From Marmoricola sp. URHB0036 (GTDB taxonomy: Bacteria > Actinomycetota > Actinomycetes > Propionibacteriales > Nocardioidaceae), in contig NZ_KE384490.1 of the NCBI RefSeq assembly GCF_000426045.1, positions 662,241 through 726,240 of the forward strand: a stretch of DNA of 64,000 bases, written 5' to 3'. The notes below the pieces were generated by a model, which worked only from the letters and a program-made list of their open reading frames with translations, ran no database searches and had not been told where the DNA came from. Each line of letters starts with the position of its first letter. Position 1 is the first letter of the stretch. Below, piece by piece: positions 18,371-27,923 of this stretch. A program made the position numbers and the translations under genes.

Positions 18371-18605
18371 TGCGGTCCTTCGTCGTCGTGGTGCTCTGAC
18401 GAAGGGACGAGGTCCGGCGTACGTCGTGCGCACCCCTGGCCCCCGCGGTACCACCCTCCTTGGCCGGCCACCTGCTCGCCGACCCACTTCATGGGTGACC
18501 CGGTCGGGTCCACCGCTGCCGGGTCTACTGACCTCGGGCGCCGACTGGCGCGCCCCAGGCGTTCTTCCGGCGACTCCGGGCTGATGTTCTCCTGTGCCGT
18601 GCCAC
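18371..18605 (-). ncRNA. T-box riboswitch leader of ileS (translational type)
   Basis: Read on the minus strand, the leader contains the exact T-box consensus AGGGTGGTACCGCGG (18457 down to 18443), which pairs with the NCCA end of uncharged tRNA. A short upstream stem carries GAACATCAGC, where ATC (18585-18583) fits the isoleucine specifier. Next to the start codon, GTCCCTTCGTC and GACGAAGGAC can form a hairpin that hides the GAAGGA Shine-Dalgarno. No terminator is seen. This matches actinobacterial ileS T-boxes that control translation. The 5' boundary is approximate. Confidence 0.9.
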
Positions 18606-18742
18606 CGGGCTCACACCGTCCCCAGCTCGCTCATGGCCGTGCAGTCGGGTACTCGTCCCCTCCACGCCGTGCGGTGGGACCAGTGTGCCAGAAGTGTGGA
18701 ACGTGCTCCGCCTGTGTGGCAGGCTGCCTGCGGCACGGCGAG

Positions 18743-18771
18743 TTGAAGGGGATCGACTCGCCGTCTATCCT
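18743..18771 (+). promoter_or_regulatory. promoter of the dksA-lspA-rluD operon
   Basis: TTGAAG (18743-18748) and TATCCT (18766-18771) are separated by exactly 17 bp, a good housekeeping sigma promoter. Transcription from about 18778 would give a leader of about 50 nt before the ATG at 18828. The remaining bases between here and the T-box leader show nothing else recognisable. Confidence 0.65.
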
Positions 18772-18827
18772 CGCGCCACCACGTATGACCCCGCTGATCC
18801 AGCCACCCGTTAGGGGCGCCCACCGCA

Positions 18828-19751
18828 ATGGCCACTGCTAGCCGCAAGTCCTTGGCAAGCCGCGCAGGAGCAGCGGCTCGCAAGGTCGTCTCCCGCTCGA
18901 CCTCGTCTGCCGGCAAGAAGGCTGCCGCCGCCACGGCTCCGGCCAAGAAGTCGGCCGCGAAGAAGACGGCCGCGAAGAAGTCGGCCGCGAAGAAGGCTCC
19001 GGCGAAGAAAGCGGCAGCGACCAAGACGGCGACCAGGAAGGCCCCGGCGAAGAAGGCTCCCGCCAAGAAGGTCGCCGCGAAGAAGGCTCCCGCCAAGAAG
19101 GTCGCCGCGAAGAAGGCTCCCGCGAAGAAGGCTCCCGCGAAGAAGGCTCCCGCAAAGAAGGCTCCCGCGACCAAGACGGCGACCAAGAAGGCGACCAAGA
19201 AGGCCCCTGCGAAGAAGGCTCCCGTCAAGAAGTCGACCGCGACGAAGACCCCGGCCAAGAAGGTGGTCGTCACCCAGCCACCGTCCAAGAAGGCCCCGGC
19301 CGCCACGGCTGCGAAAAAGGCCTCCAGGTCGGTGGCCACCAAGCGGGCCGCCTCCCCGTCGAAGCTGATGGTGCTCGACGTCGAGGAGCCGTGGACCAAG
19401 GCCGAGCTCGACGGCGTACGCCGCCAGCTCAACGACGACGTCCAGCGCCTCACCGGCGAGCTCGTCGAGGTCGAGGGCGACCTGGCCGGGATGATCGAGA
19501 ACTCCGGCGAGGGTGCCGGCAACGACCAGGCCGACGTCGGCTCCGCGTCCTTCGAGCGCGACCAGGAGATGGTCATCGTCAACAACGCACGCGACATGCT
19601 CGTGCAGTCGCAGCACGCGCTGGAGCGCATCGCCGACGGCAGCTACGGCCAGTGCGAGATCTGCGGCAACGCGATCGGCAAGAACCGGCTGATGGCCTTC
19701 CCGCGCGCGACCCTGTGCCTGAGCTGCAAGCAGCGCGAGGAGCGTCGCTGA
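18828..19751 (+). CDS. DksA/TraR zinc-finger protein with histone H1-like lysine-rich tail
   Basis: The first ~175 of 307 residues are a low-complexity Lys/Ala/Pro tail (repeats of KKAPA and KKVAA, residues 28-172) like histone H1. Residues 185-307 form a DksA/TraR module: a coiled-coil hairpin and a four-cysteine zinc finger with C276, C279, C297 and C300. Streptomyces has a protein of this design (DdbA) at the equivalent locus, reported to compact DNA. So the likely role is coupling nucleoid structure to RNA polymerase control. It is the first gene of an operon with lspA and rluD. Confidence 0.88.
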   Translation: MATASRKSLASRAGAAARKVVSRSTSSAGKKAAAATAPAKKSAAKKTAAKKSAAKKAPAKKAAATKTATRKAPAKKAPAKKVAAKKAPAKKVAAKKAPAKKAPAKKAPAKKAPATKTATKKATKKAPAKKAPVKKSTATKTPAKKVVVTQPPSKKAPAATAAKKASRSVATKRAASPSKLMVLDVEEPWTKAELDGVRRQLNDDVQRLTGELVEVEGDLAGMIENSGEGAGNDQADVGSASFERDQEMVIVNNARDMLVQSQHALERIADGSYGQCEICGNAIGKNRLMAFPRATLCLSCKQREERR

Positions 19752-20317
19752 TCGCGAGCGAGACGTCCGGAGACCCGACGACCGGCGCGTCGCCCGGTGA
19801 CGCCCCCCGCCGTCGCCTCTCCGCTCCAGCCCTCGCGTTCGTCGTCGCGGCGGTGGCGCTCGCCGTCGACCAGGTCACCAAGGTGCTCGCCGTCCGTGAG
19901 CTGAGCGACCGGGCGCCGGTCGAGGTCGTCGGCTCGCTCTTCCAGCTGCGGCTGCTGCGCAACCCCGGTGCGGCGTTCAGCGCCGGTGCGTCCCTGACGC
20001 CTCTGATCTCGGTGGTCGCCGTGATCGCTGTCGTCGTGGGCATCTACTTCGCCTCCCGTGTCGGGCACCGCGGGTGGGCCGTCGGGCTCGGTCTGCTGCT
20101 GGCCGGGGTGACCGGCAACCTGGTCGACCGCATGCTCCGCGCGCCCGGGCCGTTCCGGGGACACGTCGTCGACTTCTTCGAGCTGCCGCACTGGCCGGTC
20201 TTCAACATCGCGGACATGTGCATCGACGCCGCTGGCGTCATCTTCGTCGTCCTGCTCATCCGTGGCATCCGCCTCGACGGGTCGCGTCACGAGGAGCAGG
20301 CCCGGGAAGACTCGTGA
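19715..20317 (+). CDS. lspA: LspA, prolipoprotein signal peptidase II (start uncertain)
   Basis: LspA cleaves lipoprotein signal peptides in the membrane. The protein has four hydrophobic segments and both catalytic Asp motifs: the first in GNLVDRM, the second in [22 protein letters not shown] is also typical. The start is unclear. GTG at 19715 is the nearest ordinary start but has no Shine-Dalgarno and overlaps the previous gene by 37 bases. CTG at 19748 has GAGGAG five bases upstream and forms a CTGA overlap with the previous stop, so I think it is the real start. The next GTG, at 19853, would remove the first membrane segment. Confidence 0.88.
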   Translation: MPELQAARGASLIASETSGDPTTGASPGDAPRRRLSAPALAFVVAAVALAVDQVTKVLAVRELSDRAPVEVVGSLFQLRLLRNPGAAFSAGASLTPLISVVAVIAVVVGIYFASRVGHRGWAVGLGLLLAGVTGNLVDRMLRAPGPFRGHVVDFFELPHWPVFNIADMCIDAAGVIFVVLLIRGIRLDGSRHEEQAREDS

Positions 20318-21255
20318 CCGTCGGCGGCGGGGAGCAGCGCACACTGCAGGTGCCCGAGGGGCTCAGCGGCGAACGCGTCGACGTCGGCCTGGCCCGGATG
20401 TTCGGCATCTCCCGCAGCAAGGCGGCCGACCTGGTGGCCCAGGAGCTGGTCACCGTCGACGGGCGCGCCGCCGCCAAGTCCGACCGGCTGGTGCCGGGGG
20501 CGATCCTCGACGTCACCTTCCCCCGTGAGCCCGACCCCCTCGAGGTGCGTGCCGAGGTGGTCGAGGGCATCCGGATCATCCACGACGACGACGACATCGT
20601 GGTGGTCGACAAGCCGGTCGGGGTCGCAGTACACCCGTCGATGGGGTGGACCGGCCCCACCGTGGTCGGCCACCTGCGTGGGGCCGGCTACCAGATCGCC
20701 ACCAGCGGTGCCCCGGAACGCCGCGGGATCGTGCAGCGGCTCGACGTCGGTACGTCGGGGGTGATGGTCATCGCCAAGAGCGAGGCGGCGTACTCCCGGC
20801 TCAAGAACGCCTTCCGCCGCCGTGAGGTCGACAAGACCTACCACGCACTCGTGCAGGGCCATCCGGACCCGCTGGAGGGCACCATCGACGCCCCGATCGG
20901 GCGGCACCAGAGGTCCGACTGGAAGTTCACGGTCCACGAGGACGGCAAGCACAGCGTGACCCACTACTCGACGCTGGAGGCGCACCGGTTCGCCAGCCTG
21001 CTCGAGGTGCACCTCGAGACCGGCCGAACCCACCAGATCCGGGTGCACATGGCCGCGCTGAAGCATCCCTGCGTCGGCGACCTCACCTACGGCGCCGACC
21101 CGACGCTCGCGCAGCGGGTGGGCTTGGAGCGGCAGTGGCTGCACGCGGTGCGGCTCGGCTTCGAGCACCCCGGGACCGGTGACTACGTCGAGTACGAGTC
21201 GTCGTACCCCGATGACCTGGCCCACGCCCTCGAGGTCATCCGCGATGCCGACTGA
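20314..21255 (+). CDS. rluD: RluD-family 23S rRNA pseudouridine synthase
   Basis: RluA/RluD-type enzymes isomerise uridines in 23S rRNA. The 313-residue protein has an N-terminal S4 RNA-binding domain (about 18-75) followed by the catalytic domain with the nucleophile Asp in QRLDVGTSG, and [11 protein letters not shown] near the C-terminus. The GTG overlaps the lspA stop by four bases, and its end overlaps the next gene by 11 bases. The exact target site cannot be told from the sequence. Confidence 0.9.
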   Translation: MTVGGGEQRTLQVPEGLSGERVDVGLARMFGISRSKAADLVAQELVTVDGRAAAKSDRLVPGAILDVTFPREPDPLEVRAEVVEGIRIIHDDDDIVVVDKPVGVAVHPSMGWTGPTVVGHLRGAGYQIATSGAPERRGIVQRLDVGTSGVMVIAKSEAAYSRLKNAFRRREVDKTYHALVQGHPDPLEGTIDAPIGRHQRSDWKFTVHEDGKHSVTHYSTLEAHRFASLLEVHLETGRTHQIRVHMAALKHPCVGDLTYGADPTLAQRVGLERQWLHAVRLGFEHPGTGDYVEYESSYPDDLAHALEVIRDAD

Positions 21256-21985
21256 CCCATCGGAGCCGACCGACCTCGTCCTGCGACCTGCGACCGAGGA
21301 CGACCTGACGGAGGTCCTCGCGGTGTTCGCGGCCGCGTCACAAGGTCCGGGACAACCGCTGGAGTCGCGCAGCCCGGAGCAGGTCCGGGCGTGGGTGCAG
21401 GACCTGCCGGCGCGCGGGCAGGAGATCTGGGTGGCGACCCGCGACGACACCGTGCTGGGGTTCCTGAGCCTGCGCGGCTCCTGGGTGCCGCTGCTGTTCG
21501 TCCACCCCGAGCGCCCCGGCCGCGGTGTCGGGGCCGCCCTGATCGACCTCGCCAAGGGACTGCGGCCCCACGGCTTCGGGTTGCGAGTCCACGAGGCCAA
21601 CACCCGGGCCCGCGACTTCTACCGGCGGCACGGGCTGATCGAGCTCGAGTCCACCGACGGCAGCAGCTATGACGACGACGCCCCCGACGTGCAGATGGCC
21701 TGGCTCGGGGACCTACCGCTGGCCTACCTGAGGGGACGGATCGACGAGGTCGACGACGAGCTCGCCGTACTCCTCGCCCGGCGGGTGGCCCTCGCCGCCG
21801 CTGTCCAGGACCACAAGGAGGTCGGCGGCCACGCCGGCCGCGACCCCGAGCGCGAGGCCGAGATCGTGCAGCGGATGGCCGAGCACGTCCCCAGCCTCGA
21901 CCGCGACGTGCTGGCCACGATCATGCACACCGTGATCGCCGAGAGCCTGGCCGCCTGGGAACGAGGCTCCGGCCAAGCCGGATAG
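21245..21985 (+). CDS. fusion of GNAT acetyltransferase and AroQ chorismate mutase domain
   Basis: Residues 10-152 form a GNAT fold with the acetyl-CoA loop [12 protein letters not shown] (88-99) and the motif [13 protein letters not shown]. Residues 158-240 match the AroQ-type chorismate mutase helix bundle: [13 protein letters not shown]179/R180, K191 and D200-R203-E204 sit where the small all-alpha mutases hold their active-site residues. Chorismate mutase makes prephenate for Phe/Tyr. The acetyl acceptor is unknown. It overlaps rluD and ends at a large hairpin that begins at its own stop codon. Confidence 0.8.
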   Translation: MPTDPSEPTDLVLRPATEDDLTEVLAVFAAASQGPGQPLESRSPEQVRAWVQDLPARGQEIWVATRDDTVLGFLSLRGSWVPLLFVHPERPGRGVGAALIDLAKGLRPHGFGLRVHEANTRARDFYRRHGLIELESTDGSSYDDDAPDVQMAWLGDLPLAYLRGRIDEVDDELAVLLARRVALAAAVQDHKEVGGHAGRDPEREAEIVQRMAEHVPSLDRDVLATIMHTVIAESLAAWERGSGQAG

Positions 21986-22041
21986 TCCAGAACGAACGGC
22001 CGCCGCGGAGGCCGTCTGGACCGGCTTTTCGTACTGGACTA
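21983..22041 (+). terminator. large hairpin after the GNAT-mutase gene
   Basis: TAGTCCAGAACGAA (21983-21996) and TTCGTACTGGACTA (22028-22041) pair over 14 positions with one mismatch, and ACGGCC/GGCCGT (21996-22001, 22010-22015) pair inside. The outer stem begins with the TAG stop codon. The remaining ~175 bp to dnaE hold only a possible -10 box TACGCT at 22107. Confidence 0.65.
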
Positions 22042-22216
22042 CCCGGTCCTGCGCCCAAGCTGGATCGGGCCCCGTGTCCCTGTCAGGACGGGCTGTCATG
22101 CTGAACTACGCTGGCGACCTTCCCCAGAACGACCAGGCCCAGCACCAACCAGGCGTCGGCCTGGGCGTAAGACTGCCGTGTCCACCCAGAGCTCCGGGAA
22201 GGGCTGATCGACCTCC

Positions 22217-25200
22217 ATGTCACTTGGGACCGCCGGCCGGGACGGCTTCGTCCACCTCCACGTCCACACCGAGTACTCCATGCTGGACGGTGCGGCGCGG
22301 CTGGGGGACATGTTCGACCGGACCGCCGAGCTCGGCATGGACGCGATCGCGATGACCGACCACGGCAACGTGTTCGGCGCCTACGACTTCTGGGCCAAGG
22401 GGCGGGCCGCGGGGGTCAAGCCGATCATCGGCATGGAGGCCTACTTCACCCCCAACACCTCCCGGTTCGACAAGAAGCGGGTGCGCTGGAACGACGGCGG
22501 TGACGACGACGTCTCCGGCTCCGGCGCCTACACCCACATGACGCTGCTCGCGGAGAACACCAAGGGCATGCACAACCTCTTCCGGCTCTCCTCGCGGGCC
22601 TCGATGGAGGGCTTCTTCTACCAGCCACGCGCCGACCGCGAGCTCTTGACGGAGTACGCCGACGGGCTGATCGCCACCACCGGGTGCCCGAGCGGCGAGG
22701 TCCAGACCTGGCTGCGCATCGGCGACTACGACAAGGCCCGCCAGGCGGCCGCCGACTTCCAGGACATCCTCGGCAAGGACAACTACTTCCTCGAGCTGAT
22801 GGACCACGGCCTCACCATCGAGACCCGGGTCCGTGACGGCCTGCTCCGGCTGAGCAAGGACCTCGGCATCCCACCGGTCGCCACCAACGACTCCCACTAC
22901 GTGCTCAAGGAGGACGCGCCCTCCCAGGAGCACCTCCTGTGCGTGTCCTCGGGCAGCATGATGAGCGACCCCAAGCGGTTCAAGTTCCAGGGCGACGGCT
23001 ACTACATCAAGTCGGCCGCCGAGATGCGCGAGCTGTGGGCCGACCGCAACGGTCTCCCGGAGGCCTGCGACAACACCCTGCTGATCGCCGAGCGCTGCGA
23101 CGTGGAGTTCACCGAGGGCAACGGCACCTACATGCCGCGCTTCCCGGTCCCCGAGGGCGAGGACGAGAACTCCTGGTTCGTCAAGGAGGTGGAGAAGGGG
23201 CTGCGCTTCCGCTACCCCGACGGCATCCCCGACGCGGTCCGCAAGCAGGCCGACTTCGAGGTCGGCGTGATCACCGGGATGGGCTTCCCGGGCTACTTCC
23301 TCGTCGTGGCCGACTTCATCAACTGGGCCAAGGACAACGGCATCCGCGTCGGCCCGGGCCGCGGCTCGGGTGCGGGCTCGATGTGCGCCTACGCGATGCG
23401 CATCACCGACCTCGACCCGCTCAAGCACGGCCTGATCTTCGAGCGCTTCCTCAACCCCGACCGCGTCTCGATGCCCGACTTCGACATCGACTTCGACGAG
23501 CGTCGTCGCGGCGAGGTGATCCGCTACGTCTCCGACAAGTACGGCGACGACCGGGTCTCGATGATCGTCACCTACGGCACCATCAAGGCCAAGCAGGCGG
23601 TCAAGGACTCCTCGCGGATCCTCGGCTACCCCTTCGCCATGGGCGACCGGATCACCAAGGCGATGCCGGCTGCGGTGATGGGCAAGGACGTACCGCTCAA
23701 GGAGATCTTCGACCCCGAGCACAAGCGCTACAACGAGGGTGGCGAGTTCCGGCAGCTCTACGACGGCGACAACGACGTCAAGACGGTCGTCGACACCGCG
23801 ATCGGCATCGAGGGCCTCAAGCGCCAGTGGGGCGTCCACGCGGCCGGGGTGATCATGTCCAGCGAGCCGCTGCTCGACGTCATCCCGGTGATGCGACGTC
23901 CGGCCGACGGCGCGGTGATCACCCAGTTCGACTACCCGACCTGCGAGAAGCTCGGCCTGATCAAGATGGACTTCCTCGGGTTGCGCAACCTGACGGTCCT
24001 CGACGATGCCCTGATCAACATCGAGTCCAACCGCGGCGAGAAGGTCGTCCTCGAGGAGCTCGAGCTAACCGACGAGCTGACCTACAAGCTGCTCCAGCGC
24101 GGTGACACCCTCGGCGTCTTCCAGCTCGACGGCGGCCCGATGCGGGCCCTGCTGCGCAGCATGCAGCCCGACACCTTCGAGGACATCTCCGCCGTTGGCG
24201 CGCTGTACCGGCCGGGCCCGATGGGAGCCGACTCCCACAACAAGTACGCCCGCCGCAAGACCGGCCGCGAGCAGGTCGAGCCGCTGCACCCCGAGCTGGC
24301 CGAGGCGCTCGAGGACGTGCTCGGCGAGACCTACGGCCTGATCGTCTACCAGGAGCAGGTGATGGCGATCGCCCAGCAGCTGGCCGGCTACACGCTGGGC
24401 CAGGCCGACCTGCTGCGGCGCGCGATGGGCAAGAAGAAGAAGGAGGAGCTGGACAAGCAGTTCGAGACCTTCTCGGCCGGCATGACCGAGCGCGGCTTCT
24501 CCCACGGGGCGATCAAGACCCTGTGGGACACCCTGCTGCCGTTCTCCGACTACGCCTTCAACAAGGCCCACTCGGCGGCGTACGGCCTGGTGTCCTACTG
24601 GACGGCCTACCTCAAGGCCAACTACCCGGCCGAGTACATGGCCGCGCTCCTGACCTCGGTCAAGGACGACAAGGACAAGATGGCGATCTACCTCAACGAG
24701 TGTCGCCGGATGAAGATCCAGGTCCTGCCGCCCGACGTCAACGAGTCACAGGCCAACTTCACCCCGGTCGGCACCGACATCCGCTTCGGCCTCACTGCCG
24801 TTCGCAACGTCGGCTGGAACGTCGTCGAGCAGATCATCGCCACCCGCCGCGAGCAGGGACGGTTCACCGACTTCGCCGACTTCATGGGCAAGGTCCCGGC
24901 GCAGGTCTGCAACAAGCGGCTGGTGGAGTCGCTGATCAAGGCCGGCGCCTACGACGAGATGAAGCACGGCCGCCGCGCCTTGCTGGCGGTCCACGAGCAG
25001 GCGGTCGACCAGTACGTCGACATCAAGCGCAACCAGGCCATCGGCCAGGACTCGCTCTTCGGCGGGCTCGACGACGACAGTGCGGGCTTCGGCGTGAGTG
25101 TGGTGGTGCCCGACATCGAGGAGTGGGACAAGCAGACGCTGCTCGGCCACGAGCGGGAGATGCTCGGGCTCTACGTCTCCGACCATCCGCTGACCGGTCT

Positions 25201-25759
25201 CGAGCACGTCCTGGCCAACGCCGCCGACTGCACCATCGGCCAGCTGCTGACCGACGAGGAGCGCTCCGAGAACGCCCCGGTCACCATCTGCGGCCTGATC
25301 ACCACCGTGACGCGCAAGATCACCAAGACCGGCAACGCCTGGGCGATCGTCACGGTCGAGGACCTCGAGGGCGCCATCGACGTCCTGTTCTTCCCCAGCG
25401 ACTACCAGCTGGCCAGCACCCTCCTCGTCGAGGACACCGTGATCGCGGTCCAGGGCCGGCTCGACCGCAGCAAGGACCAGCCCGAGCTGCGCGGCAAGAG
25501 CGTGTCCACGCCGGCGATGGACGACCGCGGGGTCGGGCCGGTGCTGATCACGATGCCCTCGACCCGGTGCACGCCACCGGTGGTCGAGCAGCTCAAGGAG
25601 GTGCTCCGCACCCACCCCGGCACCACCGAGGTGAGGCTGAAGCTGGTCACCCGCGGCGCCACCCGGGTGCTCCGGCTCGACGACCGCCTGCGCGTGTCCG
25701 CCTCCCCGGCGCTGTACGGCGACCTCAAGCACCTGCTCGGGCCGGGATGCCTGGGATGA
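22217..25759 (+). CDS. dnaE: DnaE, DNA polymerase III alpha subunit
   Basis: This is the replicative polymerase subunit. The 1180-residue protein has an N-terminal PHP domain with the metal motif HLHVHTEYSMLDG (13-25) and TDHGN, so its metal-dependent exonuclease site looks intact, as is typical of actinobacterial DnaE1 proofreading. Catalytic aspartates are in PDFDIDFDERRRG (D421, D423). RGSGAGS, the fingers motif FNKAHSAAYGLVSYWTAYLK, a helix-hairpin-helix and an OB domain (about 1000-1080) follow. Its stop overlaps the next gene as ATGA. Confidence 0.97.
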   Translation: MSLGTAGRDGFVHLHVHTEYSMLDGAARLGDMFDRTAELGMDAIAMTDHGNVFGAYDFWAKGRAAGVKPIIGMEAYFTPNTSRFDKKRVRWNDGGDDDVSGSGAYTHMTLLAENTKGMHNLFRLSSRASMEGFFYQPRADRELLTEYADGLIATTGCPSGEVQTWLRIGDYDKARQAAADFQDILGKDNYFLELMDHGLTIETRVRDGLLRLSKDLGIPPVATNDSHYVLKEDAPSQEHLLCVSSGSMMSDPKRFKFQGDGYYIKSAAEMRELWADRNGLPEACDNTLLIAERCDVEFTEGNGTYMPRFPVPEGEDENSWFVKEVEKGLRFRYPDGIPDAVRKQADFEVGVITGMGFPGYFLVVADFINWAKDNGIRVGPGRGSGAGSMCAYAMRITDLDPLKHGLIFERFLNPDRVSMPDFDIDFDERRRGEVIRYVSDKYGDDRVSMIVTYGTIKAKQAVKDSSRILGYPFAMGDRITKAMPAAVMGKDVPLKEIFDPEHKRYNEGGEFRQLYDGDNDVKTVVDTAIGIEGLKRQWGVHAAGVIMSSEPLLDVIPVMRRPADGAVITQFDYPTCEKLGLIKMDFLGLRNLTVLDDALINIESNRGEKVVLEELELTDELTYKLLQRGDTLGVFQLDGGPMRALLRSMQPDTFEDISAVGALYRPGPMGADSHNKYARRKTGREQVEPLHPELAEALEDVLGETYGLIVYQEQVMAIAQQLAGYTLGQADLLRRAMGKKKKEELDKQFETFSAGMTERGFSHGAIKTLWDTLLPFSDYAFNKAHSAAYGLVSYWTAYLKANYPAEYMAALLTSVKDDKDKMAIYLNECRRMKIQVLPPDVNESQANFTPVGTDIRFGLTAVRNVGWNVVEQIIATRREQGRFTDFADFMGKVPAQVCNKRLVESLIKAGAYDEMKHGRRALLAVHEQAVDQYVDIKRNQAIGQDSLFGGLDDDSAGFGVSVVVPDIEEWDKQTLLGHEREMLGLYVSDHPLTGLEHVLANAADCTIGQLLTDEERSENAPVTICGLITTVTRKITKTGNAWAIVTVEDLEGAIDVLFFPSDYQLASTLLVEDTVIAVQGRLDRSKDQPELRGKSVSTPAMDDRGVGPVLITMPSTRCTPPVVEQLKEVLRTHPGTTEVRLKLVTRGATRVLRLDDRLRVSASPALYGDLKHLLGPGCLG

Positions 25760-26331
25760 CCCCGGAGACCCAGCCGGACCTGGACGCCCCGAGCGACCCG
25801 ACCCCGGCCTCGTCCCAGGTCGTGCCCGCCCTGCTGGACGTCCTGGTCGTCGCCGTCTGGTTCGCCGCGGCGGGCCTGGTCGGGGGCTGGCTGTGGGCGC
25901 ACGTCGTGTCCTTCCCCCAGGTGGTCAAGGAGGGCAACAACGCCACGGTCGCCTCCGAGGAGCTGGCCAAGCAGGTCGGGATGGACGGCTGGTTCTTCGT
26001 CATCGCCCTGGTCGGTGGGCTGGTCAGCGGCGTGGTCCTGCAGGTGTGGCGACACCGCGACCCGATCCTTACCGTGGTGCTGGTGACCCTGGGCGGGGGA
26101 CTGGCCTCCTGGCTGATGATCCAGTCCGGCGACGCCTTCGGGCCCGGTGACCCGGTCGCGGCCCTGCGCAAGCTCCCCGACGGTGCCCACGTCTCCGAGC
26201 AGCTGGTCCTGCACGCCCACGGGGTGGCCTGGGTGTGGCCCATCGCGGCGGCCTTCGGCGCCATGCTCTACCTCTGGGTCATCAAACCGGCCGAGGAGGA
26301 GCCCGAAGCCGGTACCCTGCCGGAAAAATGA
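25756..26331 (+). CDS. four-helix membrane protein, DUF2567-like
   Basis: The 191-residue protein has four hydrophobic segments (about 25-48, 78-97, 105-122 and 150-175) and a charged N-terminus and C-terminus. It resembles the uncharacterised actinobacterial DUF2567 membrane proteins found next to dnaE-region genes. The ATG overlaps the dnaE stop. No catalytic motif is visible, and the function is unknown. Confidence 0.6.
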   Translation: MTPETQPDLDAPSDPTPASSQVVPALLDVLVVAVWFAAAGLVGGWLWAHVVSFPQVVKEGNNATVASEELAKQVGMDGWFFVIALVGGLVSGVVLQVWRHRDPILTVVLVTLGGGLASWLMIQSGDAFGPGDPVAALRKLPDGAHVSEQLVLHAHGVAWVWPIAAAFGAMLYLWVIKPAEEEPEAGTLPEK

Positions 26332-26349
26332 CGTCACCCCGGGGGAAGC

Positions 26350-27921
26350 ATGTCCGAGCACACCACCGTCCTGCCCGAGTACTCACCGCCGCCTGAGCCG
26401 CGCAGGTCCTGGGGCGTCGTCGCCGTCGTGGCGTCGGTCGTGGTGGTCGTCCTGGTCGCGGCCGGCGGCTTCGCCGCCTGGCGCTGGTTCAACGGCGCCG
26501 GTCCCCGGCCGGCCGAGGTACTGCCGGCCTCGACCTTCGCCCTCGTCACCGTCGACCTGAACCCCTCAGGCGGGCAGAAGGTCGAGGCCATCAAGACCCT
26601 GCGCAAGTTCCCCAGCTTCCGCGACGACGTCGGCCTCAAGCCCGACTCCGACCCGCTCAAGCGGCTCTTCGAGGAGATGCAGAAGGACGGCACCTGCAAG
26701 AGCCTCGACTACGAGCGCGACGTCAAGTCCTGGATCGGCCAGCGCCTCGGCTTCGGCGGGGTGGAGCTCGACGGGAAGCCGGTGCCGGTCGCTGCGCTGC
26801 AGGTCAGTGACGCCGACAACGCCAAGGGAGGCTTCGCCCGGCTCCTGAAGTGTGTCGACGACAGCGGCCCTCTCGGCTGGACCCTGGCCGACGACTACAT
26901 CGTGATCAGCGACAGCAACGCGCACGCCAAGGAGATCGCCGCCGACGGCAAGAAGTCGCCGCTGTCGGAGAACGACGACTTCCAGAAGTGGACCGACGAG
27001 GCGGGCGGCGCCGGGATCATGAACGCCTACGTCGGTCGCAAGGCGGTCGACGTGATGTCCGAGGCGCTGAGCTCGGGATCCGGTGGTCTCGGCGGCCTCG
27101 TGGACGGCCCCGCGGGCTCCGACGACGAGGAGCAGCTCGCCGACATGCTCGCCGGCTACAAGGACTTCCAGGGGGCCGGCGCGGTGCTCCGCTTCGCCGA
27201 CGGCGGCATCGAGCTGTCGGCGGCCGGCAGCGGCGGCAAGGCGACCCGCACCTCGGCCACGGTGGCCGACCACGTCTCGGCGATGCCTGCCGACACGGCC
27301 ATGCTGCTGGCCTTCGCGGTCCCGCCCCGGGCCTTCAAGCTGCTCGAGGACGCCGACCCCAACGGGTCAGGCTCGGAGTTCCTCGGCAGCATGCTCGGCC
27401 TCGACTTCCCGAAGGACCTCGAGACCCTGCTCGGCAAGTCCATCAGCATCAGCCTCGGTGGTGACGCCCCGGACGACCTCACCTCGATCAACGAGCCGGG
27501 CGACGTCTCGCTGGGGGCGTTGATCCACGGCGACTCGGCCGGCATCGACGCGGTGATCGCCAAGCTGGAGAAGGCCCTCGGTGGTTCGCTGGCCGACCTG
27601 CAGGTCGTCAAGAAGAGCGGGGACGGCAAGGTCGTCCTGGCCAGCAACGAGCAGTACGCCGACCAGCTGCTCGGCACCGGCAAGCTCTCCGACGACGCGG
27701 GGTTCAAGGACGCCGTACCCCACGCCGACGACGCCCAGATGGTCGGCTACGTCGACTTCGACGGCGAGTGGGGCCAGGCCGTGCTCAAGACCATCCGCGA
27801 GGAGGGTGGCTCCGACGACAAGGAGGTCGCCGACAACCTCGCGGTGCTGCGCGCGCTCGGGATCAGCGCGTGGACCGACGGCGAGGTCTCCCACGGCCTG
27901 GTGCGGGTCGCCCTGAAGTAG
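26350..27921 (+). CDS. membrane-anchored DUF3352-type protein
   Basis: The 523-residue protein has a short Pro-rich cytoplasmic start, one membrane segment at about 21-42, and a large extracytoplasmic domain rich in Asp, Gly and Ala with repeated strands of the type found in DUF3352 proteins. GGGGGAAG precedes the ATG. TACCCT at 26313 may be a promoter -10. Its stop is only two bases from the convergent ybaK stop. No enzymatic motif is visible. Confidence 0.65.
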   Translation: MSEHTTVLPEYSPPPEPRRSWGVVAVVASVVVVVLVAAGGFAAWRWFNGAGPRPAEVLPASTFALVTVDLNPSGGQKVEAIKTLRKFPSFRDDVGLKPDSDPLKRLFEEMQKDGTCKSLDYERDVKSWIGQRLGFGGVELDGKPVPVAALQVSDADNAKGGFARLLKCVDDSGPLGWTLADDYIVISDSNAHAKEIAADGKKSPLSENDDFQKWTDEAGGAGIMNAYVGRKAVDVMSEALSSGSGGLGGLVDGPAGSDDEEQLADMLAGYKDFQGAGAVLRFADGGIELSAAGSGGKATRTSATVADHVSAMPADTAMLLAFAVPPRAFKLLEDADPNGSGSEFLGSMLGLDFPKDLETLLGKSISISLGGDAPDDLTSINEPGDVSLGALIHGDSAGIDAVIAKLEKALGGSLADLQVVKKSGDGKVVLASNEQYADQLLGTGKLSDDAGFKDAVPHADDAQMVGYVDFDGEWGQAVLKTIREEGGSDDKEVADNLAVLRALGISAWTDGEVSHGLVRVALK

Positions 27922-27923
27922 GC

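Noticed and set aside
15176..18487. 1103-residue form of IleRS
   Set aside because: The extra 39 residues would be translated from the T-box leader itself.
19005..19200. regular short repeats that might be a CRISPR array
   Set aside because: They are codons of the Lys/Ala/Pro tail of the DksA-like protein; there are no spacers.
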